Positions 1 to 13,512 of a DNA stretch of 64,000 nt are shown piece after piece. The notes beneath the pieces were generated by a model, which worked only from the letters and a program-made list of their open reading frames with translations, had not been told where the DNA came from and did not search any database. Both the position numbers and the translations under genes were made by a program. Within the stretch, counting starts at the first letter, position 1. Each line of letters opens with the position of its first letter. This stretch comes from Limanda limanda (taxonomy: Eukaryota; Chordata; Actinopteri; Pleuronectiformes; Pleuronectidae): assembly GCF_963576545.1 (NCBI RefSeq), contig NC_083641.1, positions 13,510,893 through 13,574,892 on the forward strand. The letters run 5' to 3'.

Positions 1-346
1 GTCTTTCACTCAACCACTCGGGAACTCTGATAATTATGTGTGATAAAAATATAAATGTCTAACAATTCCTTTGAAGGAAACAACTGTGGCGCAGACAAAC
101 AGGTGAAAATACTGATAGGTGATTACTCTGACGACACACCCGGTACATGGTGCAAAGTGCAACTGTTAAGTGATCTCATTGTACATCTATGTCATCTCCT
201 CTGTACTTTTCAGGAGAGGAAATGATGCAACAGGTGAGTGTAACCTGAGCATATAGTGCCTGAGACAAAGGTGAAGTTGGAAAGTCACAAACTGTGCAAT
301 GTTGAAGTTACATACTCCTTATGCCTTTGAATATTTAAACCATAGA

Positions 347-530
347 CTGAATATAATGATGGACGAAATGACAGCGTCCGAAACGTGACGGCAATGCACC
401 TCGATCGCCACTTGATGACCGGCTGCAGTAGGTCATAAGTCCTACCTCCTCAGTGGAAGTGGCTGGGACTCTGACCAAAGTTCAAAAGTCAATGTACTCA
501 AAGATGGTTTCAGTCATTTTTGGTAGTTAT
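347..530 (+). repeat. Dispersed inverted-repeat element, copy A (partial)
   Basis: The sequence beginning with AGACTGAATATAATGATGGACG matches the left arm of a family seen elsewhere in this window (32322-33068, 43930-44282, 60655-60840; minus-strand fragment 2475-2590). Shared landmarks are a GATGGA start, an AGTGAAGCCAA-like block, a CCCCCTGGTGGCTGG-like block and a CCTCCTCC block. It looks like a non-autonomous DNA transposon common in teleosts; the family name is not certain. Confidence 0.55.
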
Positions 531-2474
531 TATCACACTGAAATTTGTTCAAATGTTCAGTTTTGGGAAGTTGGGATTACATTTTTGGGGAATGTTATAG
601 AAACAGGATGACACAGAAAGTCTCAAACTCTAAAAAATTCTCTTAAACTCTAAAATGATAAGGCCACAAATACCTAGGACTACTGTTATAAAAAGGATGA
701 TGCTGTGTTTTTTGCAGTTGCACTTTTCAAAACTTCAGAAAAGGAGCTGATGACAGTGATTGGTAGAAATTCAGCTAGGACTTTTTCTAGCATGACTTAA
801 CGTCTCCTACTTGAAAATCCCAATAGAGAGTAGATCAAGCTTCAACGCTACGAGGATGTGGTGTAGTGTGTATGCATTATGATGAGTGGTGGAAGAGGGC
901 GAGAAACAACAGGTCAAATATAGACAGGCTCCCCATGACTTATTCAAAAAGAAGGAAAACATACATCTTCATCATCTGTATACTGTGGTATCCCATAACA
1001 AATTTAATTGTGATGATTTTTTTAGAGTTTTCCTTCTATCAGAAGATAGAGGCTGAATTTCAGTGTGTGTCATTTGTAATAGCAATAAATGAGCTTTCAT
1101 TTGAATTGTGACATGTTAACAACAACCCATGCAGTATGGCATGATCGGCACTAGAGCTGGCCAATAATTAATGAATCAGTATTCTTGTGTATCATCTTTC
1201 AGCGGAAAGATACAGGTCAAAGTACAGGTATTGCAATTTAGTAGGTTAGACATTATTTTAGGTTAGACTGCTCATGTGGAAGCAGGCTGATCTGCGTACC
1301 ACCAGCCTTACACTAATGATGCAGGCTTCAGACTGACTTGTGACCTCTGTCCCACAAGAAAAAAACAAAACATCACCCTATCTCTGTCTCTTTCTCTTTC
1401 CGCTTTACTGTGCTGTAAAACACAGAAGAGAGGTCCAAAACAATCTGTAAATCAGAGCCATTGTTAACGCCGCCAAGAACTCATTGCCGGACTTTGTTCC
1501 ACTTACTGACCTGTCACTCACGTCCAGCTCTTTTATTCTCCGGCCAGTCGGTGCAATGAGGCCACAAACCGCCGCCTGCTGTTTCTGCTGCCTCAGTGCT
1601 TTTGATGATCGTGCTTTCATGCCTGCATGCTTGTCTGTGTGTGTGCTGCATGTATGCGGATATCCCTCCATAACTTCCCCAGCGTTTTAAATTGCAGGAT
1701 GTTAAAAGACGGCTCAAGGAAGAGTGGAGACAATGGGTGTGGGAAGGGGAGAACGACCAGGAGCAGATAAAGGCAAAGGAGAAAAGAGAGGCAAAGGGAA
1801 AGGCTCGTCTCCATCTGCACTACTGAGTCTTGTTGTGTCCGAGGGCCACGGCCACGCTCCTCCCCTGAATTCCACAGCTGCCAGGGCACCACACAGCACT
1901 AAACCAGGGTAATGGAGGACGAGGGGTGTCCATCAGATACTTACACCACTGACTCATAACCAGGGGTTCTTGGGCCAAGGGAGGATTTGGAAGAGTTTCA
2001 AAACTTTATCAGGCAACTAGGGGCAATTGAAACAGATAGTTGCAAATAGATAAAGTAGTAATAAAGTAATAGGGGTGTGATAACTCTGAAACCAAAACAA
2101 GCTGTGAGTCCAAAGTCCAAAAAGTTTGTCCACGGTTACAGAGTAAGGTTGATGTTGTAGTAAGGTTGATGCTGTAGATAATAATGATCTAATAATTAGT
2201 CAGATGCTACGACTATCAACTGTCTGCTCTAACATAAGGCATCCCTGTTGCACAGTCAAACCAACAGCCAAACTTTGTATAAAAGCATGAAAGACACGTC
2301 TCCGTTTCCTCTCACTAACCAGAAATGAATCCCAAATGTCCTGGTTATGAACGCTGCCATCTTGCACATGTGATGCCAGAGGTGGCACAGACACACATAC
2401 TCAATCATGCCATTTTACCCTTTTTTTATAACGTAAAAATAACAAATAAAAACTAAACTTAGCAGATATATCGA

Positions 2475-2590
2475 TGGGTATGTCAATATATCCCATCCAC
2501 TAACATGGCGTGTGCATAATTTATGACATGTTCTGCAGTCAGCCACCAGGGGGCCAACAAGGCGCTTTGGCTTCACTGATACAAACGTGA
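2475..2590 (-). repeat. Dispersed inverted-repeat element, fragment B
   Basis: On the minus strand this carries the AGTGAAGCCAAAG and GCCCCCTGGTGGCTG blocks of the same family as the copies at 347 and 32322. Only one arm is visible. Confidence 0.5.
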
Positions 2591-5058
2591 GTGACCTCCG
2601 TTTACACGTGTAACAAGGAAAGAAGGAGGGGGGCAGGCAGGCTAATTTTAAGGCTTTAATTATGTAACATACAGAGAGCAGTGTCACTCTCTGGCTCCAT
2701 CTCCCTGCGGAGGAACTGGTGCCCCAAAAGTTTTCTACAAGCACTAATTATCGTTCATATTGGCCCAGAGATTGCTACCTACACCAGCTCTCAAATGAAA
2801 AGGCTCTTCTGGCCCCTGACAGCTCAGAGACTGTTCTGCCATTGAGGAGCGAGTTGGCATCTCTGACATACTGGAGCCTTGTGATAAAGATTATAATGCA
2901 TGCAGAGTTCAGCACTGACTTGTTATTTGCTTGTTGGGTTTTCTCAAAGCTATTGTGAACACAATGGAGGAGCAACACATGCCATGGTGATCCCCGCTAA
3001 ACTCTAAATGAAAGAGTCAGCTGCTATTATGAGGCTAAACATGTCATTAAAAGCAGCTCTGTGTGCTGTGCGGCTGCCTGGTTCATTCTTTTTATAAACC
3101 AGTGTGGACACTATGTCACAGAGGGTTTTGAACACACCCTGGTTGTTTACCCAACTCAACACAGAGATAGGCCAGCACTTCCCAGAATCACTGTTTGACG
3201 CAGCTGTGACTTTAAAGTAGACGCTGGTGTCTGCATCGCACACTCTGACGAAGAATACTGGATCAGGGTTCATGTTGAATGTAGGAAGGATGAGAAAGAC
3301 TGTATGTAGACTACAGCGTGAAGCCAGTTTCAAACGTCAACTTTACCGTTCACGTATGAAGAACGCATCAGGAGATGGTCCGTATTGGGGTTGTTGTGTC
3401 TGGGTCGAGCATGCAAGAGGCGAGACATGACATATAAACTCTGTCAGTTCCTTCCTGTTGTGTTGTTCTTTCACGTAACTAAGTAGACGTGTAAAAAAAC
3501 AAGTTATATCAAAGTATCCAAAGGGAAATACATAAGGGGGTTCGCACAATATATTTCATCTTTGCAGGGATTCCTTGGCTGAGAACGAATTGAGCTTAAA
3601 TGACGAAGGCGATGACCGGAAATTAAAGACAAACAGAGAAGTTATGCTGACAGGCAGTCGGTTTTTCTGTAGAGGAGGTGAAAGCCACTAACCCAGCAGA
3701 TTTAGGATCAGAAGAGATTATCTCTCACTGATCCCTGTGAAGTAGACGGCAGATTCATTGATTCCTGCAGTGTGCCACAACTCTGTGTTAAAAATCAACC
3801 CCCAAGAAAAAAAAAGAAGTGATATCATGTGTTGACTGGGAAAACAAATCCCCATCAGTGATCTAAAGACCCTGGAGAAAGCCTTCGATTACAGTAGAGG
3901 AATTGGCACCATTAGTGTCAAGGGAACATGAATGTGTCACGATGACGTCTCCAGTCATGTTGGAACTCAATACAGTATAACTGCAAATCAAAGTCGAGCT
4001 TGTTGTATCTTGCATGAATACCCCCCCCCTTCTGCCTTACTCTAAAGTGAGCTGTCTGCTCAGTTTAAAAAGACCTGACATAAGTTAGACCATGAATGAG
4101 GCAGATGCATAAAAAAATTCAGATCAGGGCCAAATTCCTCCTTTTTTTAAACTTCAACTGCCACGACACATGATCTGAGAACTGCATGCGGAGACATGTC
4201 ATGGCAAGGAGCTATGATCATGTGATAAGTTGTTTTTCTGCGGACCATTTTTAACACCACACACTTCTAGGTAAGTTCCCTGACAGTGACCTAGTGACCA
4301 GGCTTGGCCTGGGACATATTAAGAACACGCATGTGTCTCTCTCTCCCTCCCTCTGTAATCCATGCTGCTACTGTCCCGGATGCATGGGAGAGGTCTGCAC
4401 GGATGCATGGGTGAGGGGACTGTATGAGACCACGTATGAAAGTTGCCAAAAACCAGCTGTGTGCTTTTATGGGCTGTGCTGTTGACCGCCGCCGTCCGGT
4501 TGAACAGCCGCTGTAAAGGGAGAAGCATGTTGCTGCAATGTCATGGCAGTTTGACTGCCTGGATTCATCTGACCTACTTTCTCACCCCCCCTCCCCTGCA
4601 TGTGCATAGTCTACTGTGGGGAGGGGAGGAGGCTCGGACCACCAGGCAGGGCAGGAAGCAGGAGGCTCCACAGCCATAACAGCAGCCTACATACATATGT
4701 TCAAGTGAGAGAAGTCAGACTGGAGCTCCACAGAGCATTCATTATTCACCAGCAGCCACAAATACACATATAACAATCATATCCTTATCTGCCCTGCTTT
4801 CAAATAAAGTACCTCACTGCCAAAATCTCATTAAACCATCATCTTCATCATCACCATCCTCATCGTCATAATCTTGACGGACCCTGCTGGGACTTGGGGC
4901 CTGACAGCAGACACTGACAGGGAGCTCCAGCATGCCTCCCTGTCTGGATTTGTATTGCACAAATAACCCAACATCACCGTTATCTCAACTCAAAGGGCCA
5001 TTGACCTACATTTCAACAGCTCTTTTGTTGTGCACTGGACTCATTTGGTGTCTGCTGA

Positions 5059-5060
<2 letters not shown>

Positions 5061-5115
<55 letters not shown>

Positions 5116-5300
5116 AAAACACACACACACAAACACAGAAACTCACACACATACACAAGCACATGAGAGAGAAAGTCACACCATAATAACCCACAATCTG
5201 GACCAAGCCAAGCACAGCCAAATTAAAGCGTCAAACGTGGAAATCAAAGTACATAAAACACACACACACACACACACACGCACACATGCACACATGCACA
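5061..5300. repeat. (CA)n microsatellite, interrupted
   Basis: A run of AC dinucleotides starts at 5061 and continues with CAAACA interruptions to about 5160; a second block runs from about 5266 to 5300. The Thr-His and Cys-Val open frames over it are artefacts of the repeat. Confidence 0.95.
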
Positions 5301-5463
5301 CGAGTAGAGATTGTGTAAATATCACAATGCACTGTTTAGTTTTAGGAGCTGGCTGCAAACAGCTCTGACATCATCCTCCTCAGCAGGACCCTCTTCATGC
5401 CCACGCTTTCTCTCATGACAACACTACTGATTATTATTATGATCTCCCTCTCTGGATCCATAC

Positions 5464-5580
5464 CTGGCCCCTCTCGAAGCTCTCCTTCTCCATCTCCAGG
5501 CTGTTGGCTCCCCCAGTCCGGCGAATCACTTTGGGGATGGCGTTGGGGACTTGCTGCATGGAGCTCTTCACTCGATCCAT
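5464..5580 (-). CDS. hip1: Huntingtin-interacting protein 1, first coding exon
   Basis: On the minus strand an ATG at 5580 opens a 39-codon frame reading MDRVKSSMQQVPNAIPKV then IRRTGGANSLEMEKESFERGQ. It ends exactly in phase 0 at a CAG|GTATGG donor (donor GT at 5463-5462). Human HIP1 begins MDRMASSMKQVPNPLPKV and has ESFERTQ just before its ANTH domain, so the match is position by position along the exon. The HIP1R start is shorter and matches less well. The start context is strong (ACAATGG). HIP1 is a clathrin- and AP2-binding endocytic adaptor with an N-terminal ANTH lipid-binding domain, a coiled coil and a C-terminal THATCH actin-binding domain; all of these would be encoded beyond the left edge. 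The gene diverges from bcl7b. Identification rests on 39 residues but is specific. Confidence 0.85.
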
Positions 5581-5830
5581 TGTCGTCTGAGGCGGAGAAA
5601 CACGCCGCAGCGAGAGAGTAAAATCAGAGGAGGGAGGACGACTTGTAACGCAGGCTGTAAAAGAACAATAATGTAAATGAAGGATCTAAGGCGGGCAGCA
5701 GTCCATGCTGAGCTGGACCCGTCGCCCTGGTCTCTGGATCGCTTGGCCTCTCCGTCCAACACCCAGTCACTGACAGCAGCAGCCTGAGCGGCACCAGCGT
5801 CAAGTCGGCCAGCGTTACCGGAAACACTGG
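5581..5830 (-). promoter_or_regulatory. hip1: hip1 5' UTR and probable promoter
   Basis: This is the sequence just upstream of the hip1 ATG on the minus strand. It is moderately GC-rich (for example 5581-5620 and 5700-5830) compared with the AT-rich DNA that follows from 5840. I see no TATA box at a convincing place, and the transcription start cannot be fixed from sequence alone. Confidence 0.4.
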
Positions 5831-5936
5831 CTCACGCTTTCAAAATAAAACGCATTGTAATGTGCTGTTGATTTGACTTGTGGCAATTCCTTCGGCTGTC
5901 GCTTTTTTAATATTGTTTTGTGTGCTGAATGTTGTG

Positions 5937-6154
5937 TATGGAAGACCATACATGACTTAAGTATAAATAAATAAATAAATAAATGTGGAAATATATTTAA
6001 GACATTTATTTATTTATTTTTATTTTTGTTGTTATATACGTATTTATTTATTTATTTCTGTATGAATTAATTTATTTCCTTTTTTATTTATTTATGTATT
6101 TATCTATACATTTATTTATTTTATTTATACTTAAGTCATGTATGGTCCTCTATA
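5937..6154. mobile_element. Short inverted-repeat element (MITE-like), 218 bp
   Basis: The left end at 5937 and the reverse complement of the right end at 6154 share a terminal inverted repeat of about 32 bp, including the perfect block GACCATACATGACTTAAGTA. The interior is AT-rich and built mostly of ATTT units. The six bases GTTGTG lie directly outside both ends (5931-5936 and 6155-6160), which fits a target-site duplication. There is no coding capacity. Confidence 0.75.
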
Positions 6155-6160
6155 GTTGTG

Positions 6161-7912
6161 AGCACAGCATTCTACAAACACCCGGTGCAGAGTGAACAAA
6201 GCCAATTTCGTGTCTATCCTACCTGGTTTATCTGCAATGACGATTTTAATAGTCTAATAAAATAAAACTGCATTTGCTTAATCCCTGTTCACATGTGGGG
6301 TTTATTTACACTTTTGAATGACGTAGTTACCTCCTGCCGAGAGGACAAAATGGTCAGACCCAAGTGCTACAGAGTGCTCGTAACCTGTTTATTAAACTTT
6401 TACTCACTTCCCTGAGCCATTAACAATAAACATGCCAAAAGGGAAGTGGATGAGAAGGATGGTTTTCAAGATAAGTGTTCAAACTAACAGACAGATGTTT
6501 GGGGTCAGTTGGTAGGTATGAAAATTGTTTTTGTTTTTAAGACTTGAAAGCAACTTTCTTTCAACAATATTTACAAACTACAGTATACTATTTTTTGGGC
6601 TTTTCCCCCATTCGTCTTTACCTCATTATTGTTGTTCTTGTTGATGATGATGTGTTGAAGTCTAGTTGCCCCTTTATTGTGGTGTGTCTTTATGTTGGTC
6701 ACTATTAGGGCTGTAGTCATAATCAGGCTTACCTGTTAGTAATTAACTCTCACACACAATGAGTTACAAAGGAAATGTGATAGCTCCCTTTTTTTCTTGA
6801 CATTGGTAGTTTTAACTTGAATATTACAGGAAATTGTTGTTTTGATCAAGCAACTTCATTAGCAATATCATTTTTACAAAGACATTGTTCACCTAGTGCT
6901 GATCTGACAATGTGTTTTTGAACAACACTGTAACGTTTACGTTAAAGACTGATATTTACTCCTAAGTTACGGTTTTAAACTCTTCTTTATGAGCAAAGAA
7001 TGACATTTTTGCTAAACAGAAAATTATTTTACATATCCTAACAAGGTGCTACAATAAGTCATACATGAGGGAAATTTTGTTGTGAGTACAGGTGAATGTG
7101 TAGAACAATCAGAAGTGATGTCTGGAAATAACACGGGGGAAATACAGAACTCACAGTATTTGTATTTAAACACATTTTTTAAACCAATTATGCATTCCTG
7201 CACAAAACACACAACCTCTATTAAAAGCTTTTCATTCATAACGTTGCTCAGAGGGTATGACTGAGGTCACTGTTCAGCTCTATGCTCAGGATGAAGACTG
7301 CCACTGTTACCTGGGTATTTCTTTCAGCCTACTCCTGCTGGCAGCCACTGGCTGCCTACTCCTGCAGGACCCACCCACCAACATCAGTACTGTGTCGTGA
7401 ATTTGATTTTCAAAACTAGATCAGTAGTCTCATCATATTTTTGTAAAATCTTGTGTTACGTGTAAGACCTTTCAAGACTGTCCACGCAGCTTTAGCTGGG
7501 CTGGGTGACTCAGACATGTTCAATCTCAAAGAATTGATATACTTTTTCAGAAATGTTGCTGTTTATGAAATAGAAGAGGCATATTGAAACACAAAAAGAT
7601 GAAAATATGGAGATGCATAAATCATATCGTTTAAATTATGCTTGTCATTAGACAGCATCATTAAATTGTTTATTATTTCTAGAAACCCCTTAATGCAAAA
7701 TATCCTGTTTTTTCAACAAACCCTAACATTCATTGACAACAGAGTAGTAAATACCATAAGGTCTGTGGGGGGTGACGAATGAACAGGCCCTCATAGCCAA
7801 GTACAGTGTGCATGCTTCAAGTCTGCCCTCTGGTGTTCATTTATGGAACCCAAAATCAAATCAAGCAAACGAAAGGTTGCTGAGTTAGTTTCGACATAAT
7901 GGAGCTGTAAAT
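6161..7912. other. Intergenic spacer between hip1 and bcl7b
   Basis: AT-rich DNA with only short open frames (for example 60-71 residues near 7024-7264) that resemble no known protein. I see no feature I can support here. Confidence 0.6.
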
Positions 7913-8874
7913 CCCTTGATACCCAGCATGGCTCAAAAGTGACCCGCCTCAGTTTTTATTTTCTATATCTTTGCAGTGAATGAATTTCAGTATTTCAGGT
8001 ATTCCCCAATTAACTTTTGATAACGTTACTTAATGAAAATATCATGTTTGTATCAATACCCTTCTGATGCACAACAAGGGGTAAAAAATTACCCGTATTC
8101 ATTTCTTGTGTTATTATTTAATGCATGAGTATTTCTTTGCTTTATTTTTGAAAATAAATGTGTTTTATCATTTAACATTCTAAGTATTCATTAAATATCC
8201 TGTTTTTGATTAACACATATCATAATTTTCGTTTTTCTTTCTTTATAAACGAATGTGAATTTTGTATTTCTACATCACTTTTACACACATGGGTAAAAAA
8301 TAACCCATTCAGTATGTATTCACAACGGAACACCTACCATTCAATTCGCATAGCTGCTTTTGCACATCTGATGCATGTAAGTCTTATTTACAATCCATTA
8401 CTTGTGAGAAAGACAAATATGTACAATACTAATTAGCTGTTAGTTAGCTAGCTTCTATTCTGGCTAGCTAACCATAGCTAGATCAACAAAATAAAACTCC
8501 AGAGTGTTAGTATTGCTAGTGGCAATCATTTCAGACTTACGGTTGACGTGGTAACAAGGATGCTGCATGAAAACAGGATGAGGAAAATCAGGAGGCAATT
8601 CTGAGTCTTGATTCTGAGTCTGAAATCTCTGATGCTGAGGACCTAGACTCCTGTAGAAACAGGATCAAGCTGGAGTTGTGGGTGTGTCTTAGAATCCAGC
8701 TCTCCTAGATGAAGAAGGTTCCTTTGATGACTTTGAACTCTCATCATCCATGTCATCAAAGGAGCTATAAAAAGCTATAAAAGAATAAAGCAAAGAAACT
8801 AATATTATTAATACTGGTCATTTTTTACCCATGCTGTGCATGAGAAAGGGTTTGCATATCTTGTGTATCAAGGG
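7913..8874. mobile_element. Decayed piggyBac-like transposon, about 960 bp
   Basis: The ends are inverted copies of CCCTTGATAC (7913-7922 and 8865-8874 on the minus strand). A second inverted repeat, CAGCATGG followed by an A-rich TGACC block, starts 1 base inside the left terminal repeat but 28 bases inside the right one. Known piggyBac elements have the same asymmetry (spacers of 3 and 31 bp). Around 8600-8660 a plus-strand frame reads SLDSESEISDAEDLDS, like the acidic N-terminus of piggyBac transposases, but no catalytic domain remains. A TTAA duplication is not preserved. Confidence 0.65.
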
Positions 8875-9039
8875 GGTGAATGCTGGGCTTTGATCATAGG
8901 TGAGTATTTTGTTTTTATTTTGGGATATAGCACAGTGCACAGTGGAGTTACAACAACCTAATTTTCACGCTGATCAGTAGGTGGCGCTATGACCCTGAGT
9001 ACATTTTGACATATGGAGCTGTTCAGGCCGGTACATAAC

Positions 9040-9290
9040 CTTAAAAATAAATACACTCCACATTGTTACAGTAAATACAGTGTTTGAGACAATGATGCTT
9101 TAAAAAAAATGTATAGTAACTTCCATTCATTTCAACTTAGGGGAATAAATACATAATAAAAAATAAATACATTACACACCACATTGTTACAGTAAATACA
9201 GTATTTAAGTCAATGTCAACTTACATAACTAAATACATAATACAAAATAAATAGACTTCACACCTCATTGTTACAGTAAATACAGTATGA
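9040..9290. repeat. Three diverged copies of a ~90-120 bp direct repeat
   Basis: The string CATTGTTACAGTAAATACAG occurs at about 9061 and again, with small changes nearby, at about 9182 and 9266. Each copy is preceded by AAATAAATA-type sequence. Spacing is about 121 and 84 bases. The block ends only about 35 bases before the bcl7b proximal promoter. Confidence 0.75.
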
Positions 9291-9324
9291 GCACACTGAG
9301 GAGGGGAAAAAAGAGATTATGAAA

Positions 9325-9334
9325 TCTCGCGAGA
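9325..9334. promoter_or_regulatory. TCTCGCGAGA element upstream of bcl7b
   Basis: The perfect palindrome TCTCGCGAGA lies 80-90 bases before the bcl7b start codon. In vertebrates this motif is the binding site of BANP and marks CpG-rich, often TATA-less promoters. No TATA box is evident nearby, which fits. Confidence 0.7.
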
Positions 9335-9392
9335 CTCTCGCCGTAACGAAGCACTGGGGCTTGGTCTTGAAGTTTTTCAGATGCATCTGTAG

Positions 9393-10990
<1,598 letters not shown>

Positions 10991-11545
10991 CTCGTTTATT
11001 ATTCATTTTCTCAAAGTGGACACACAAAGTCTTTGTGCAGACCTGTCGTCAGTTGTTGTCAGATACGCGTTCAAAATTATTCGGAGGTTCTTTTATTTTA
11101 CCCAAATTTTATTCATTTCATTTCAGCATATTACTAAAAGTTATTTACTGCAGAATCTTTGCATACTTTTAAACAACGTTAAAGTTTTGCTTTGTTAAGC
11201 TGTTTTCTGAAGGAATGGAGATGATTTTCAAACTTTGAATGTCTGGAAAAAGACTTTCCCTCATTTACTCTTTATGCAGCTGACTGTTATTTTTGCATGT
11301 TTCCGTATGTTATTGCATTAGTTTTCTTTTGGAGATTTATATGCCATTTTGGCAATATTTCAAATGCGTAGCTTTACGCAGATGGATGTTTAGATGTGCC
11401 ATTATTATATTAAACATGACGTCCTTTTGAAAACAGCTCCTCTTTTAGCTTATCACTTGCAAGAATAAAAGCTTTTTTGAAATATTTATATTATAATTTG
11501 CCCATGTTTATAACTGAAGGTGTTTTGTAAACCATAATAAATGCT
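10991..11545 (+). other. bcl7b: bcl7b 3' UTR with polyadenylation signals
   Basis: AT-rich, non-coding sequence after the stop. AATAAA occurs at 11464-11469 and again at 11536-11541; the second is followed by a GT/TG-rich stretch and is the better candidate for the main cleavage site. Confidence 0.7.
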
Positions 11546-11659
11546 ACTTTCCATGTCAATTCATTGATGCTGCCGTGGTTGGAATTTATTCACTGTAAAG
11601 GAAATCACTAAATATACAGTATATAATGAAGGCAGGCCCAGGTTACCTTGTGTATAGTC

Positions 11660-13250
11660 AAGTTACAGATTCAAGATTCAAGATTTTTATTGTCAAATGC
11701 ACAGAGATAACATGAAGCAGTCGCTGGCATTGAAATACTTGGGTCACAGGCTCTCTTTAAGCAATGCTCAGTAGTTGCAACCAAAATAAATAAAATAGAA
11801 ATAGTATAAAATAGAATATCAATAAAATCGAATAAAATAGCATATCAAAAATTTAAAATAGAAAATAAAATATATATATCTAAATATATATCTTTTTGGT
11901 TGTGTTTGGAAATCACACAGAAAGATGGATCAATGAGGCAAAGCAGGAGCTACAGGCCTGTGAAATCAGGACAGTTTTTGAGTCCTGGAAGAACACTGAC
12001 ATCATACATTAGTTTTTGCTGAGCCAATAAAACTTCCTCCATGTCCGGTGAAAGCAGGCGTTGATTTAAACTAAACTCAAGCAGCTCCATCAGCCCAAGG
12101 AAGATGTCAATAGGGGGGCAGGATGCTATACAAGTCCAGAAATATACTGACCAAGTGGGTCAGAGTAAAGATAAAAACAGGTTCTCAGGTAAAAAACCCT
12201 TTATTACTGTGAAAGGGTCTCCAAGACAGCACCAGCAATAGGAAACCATCCCCTAGCACTATGGAGAGTGTGACCATTGGCCATTGGTCCTAAATGTGTT
12301 GAAAACTAACTACAGGTTTAATAAACCCTCATCCACAACTCTCATGACCTGCCAGGCATCCAGGACTTGTATACACAACCTTTCCTTACTGCTGCTTTAT
12401 CTATAGGCACAACAGAAAACTGTACATCAAAAAAGCCAAGCACATAAGATAAGATAGGACAAGATACCTAATTAATCTGGACGGAATTCTTCTGCCAGAT
12501 CTTGCTCCAAAGAACACTATAGTACTACGAAAAATAAGTATACAAAATTAAATTAAACTAAATTAATCCTGCGCAGTCCGCTTCTGCGCAGGAGTTGCGC
12601 AGAAGCGAACTTTTATGTAATACTGTACATAAAAATTTTTAAAATAGCAAATATAGCACATGATAATGAAGGAGTAATGTTGCACGTTATATTAATATTA
12701 TTCTGTACATACAAATAATGGAAGCAGTGTTGCATCTATAAAACATGATAATGTAAGAGTGATCTTGCACATTTAACTAAGCAGTAATAATGCACATGCT
12801 GTAAGTTCATGTCGCACAAATAGTTTCTTTCTATATGCCATGACACTGGTGACCAGTTAATCATCATGTTTCATGGGGGACAATCCATGATGGAACAACC
12901 CTGTAACACAACAACATTTACTGTTCCTACAAACTATATTAGTTTAAAACTCATATCATGCACATGCATGTACTGTACATAGGAATACTGTGTGGCCATC
13001 AGGTTCCTAAACTTGCATTCAACTCGGGACTAACAACCCTCTGCATGTTTATATTGAAACATTTAAACTGATAAACACACGGTGTCATAACTATATATAT
13101 TTTTTATGGTGAGCTCTTTTTACCCCGCTTTTATTTTAATTTAACTATTGCACTGCTGAGCTGACCGGTTTCTTGTTGTCCAACACCTTTCATTGTACTT
13201 TTAACTCAATATGACTAGTATCTTATGACGCAGCTGACATAGTGTTAATT
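11660..13250. repeat. Retroelement-derived fragments between bcl7b and baz1b
   Basis: The block at about 11670-11780 (TTCAAGATTTTTATTGTCAA and following) and the one at about 12445-12540 (AGATAAGATAGGACAAGAT and following) resemble antisense 3' tails of teleost non-LTR retroelements. They are followed by simple AT-rich tracts (AAATA/AATAG units at 11790-11890). No reverse transcriptase frame is present. Family assignment is by memory of similar fish repeats only. Confidence 0.45.
12579..12607. repeat. Perfect 12-bp hairpin
   Basis: CGCTTCTGCGCA (12579-12590) pairs perfectly with TGCGCAGAAGCG (12596-12607) across a five-base loop. It is GC-rich inside AT-rich DNA. Confidence 0.8.
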
Positions 13251-13512
13251 TAGTAGAATTAACTCTCCCTTACTTTTTTTCTTAATGGTCATCTTGAATA
13301 AAGATATTTCTCGCCAGGTATGAATATAATCGTAGATAATACATAATAGTACATAATGTACGTAATAGTCAGATGTTTATTTAACTGTCTCACCTGTGTT
13401 GTTTTTGCTATAGGTGCACGTGTTCCTCCCTGGACAGTGTCACTGGTCCTATGTCTACACGCAGTGGGAACCAGTAGAGAACATTCACTGTGCACAAACA
13501 CATTTGATCATT

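Larger units (their letters stand above)
1..5463 (-). other. hip1: hip1 intron 1 (3' part beyond the window)
   Basis: The hip1 first coding exon ends at 5464 on the minus strand with a CAG|GTATGG donor, so everything to its left is intron 1. I looked for the next expected exon (family sequence TVSINKAINTQE) and did not find it, so the intron exceeds 5.4 kb; the first intron of human HIP1 is also long. The stretch holds repeat fragments near 347-530 and 2475-2590, a CA-rich tract at 5061-5300, and only short open frames with no recognisable protein. Confidence 0.7.

Noticed and set aside
1..5463. Second hip1 exon or a TBL2 gene
   Set aside because: Neither the TVSINKAINTQE segment nor WD-repeat sequence of TBL2 could be found on either strand.
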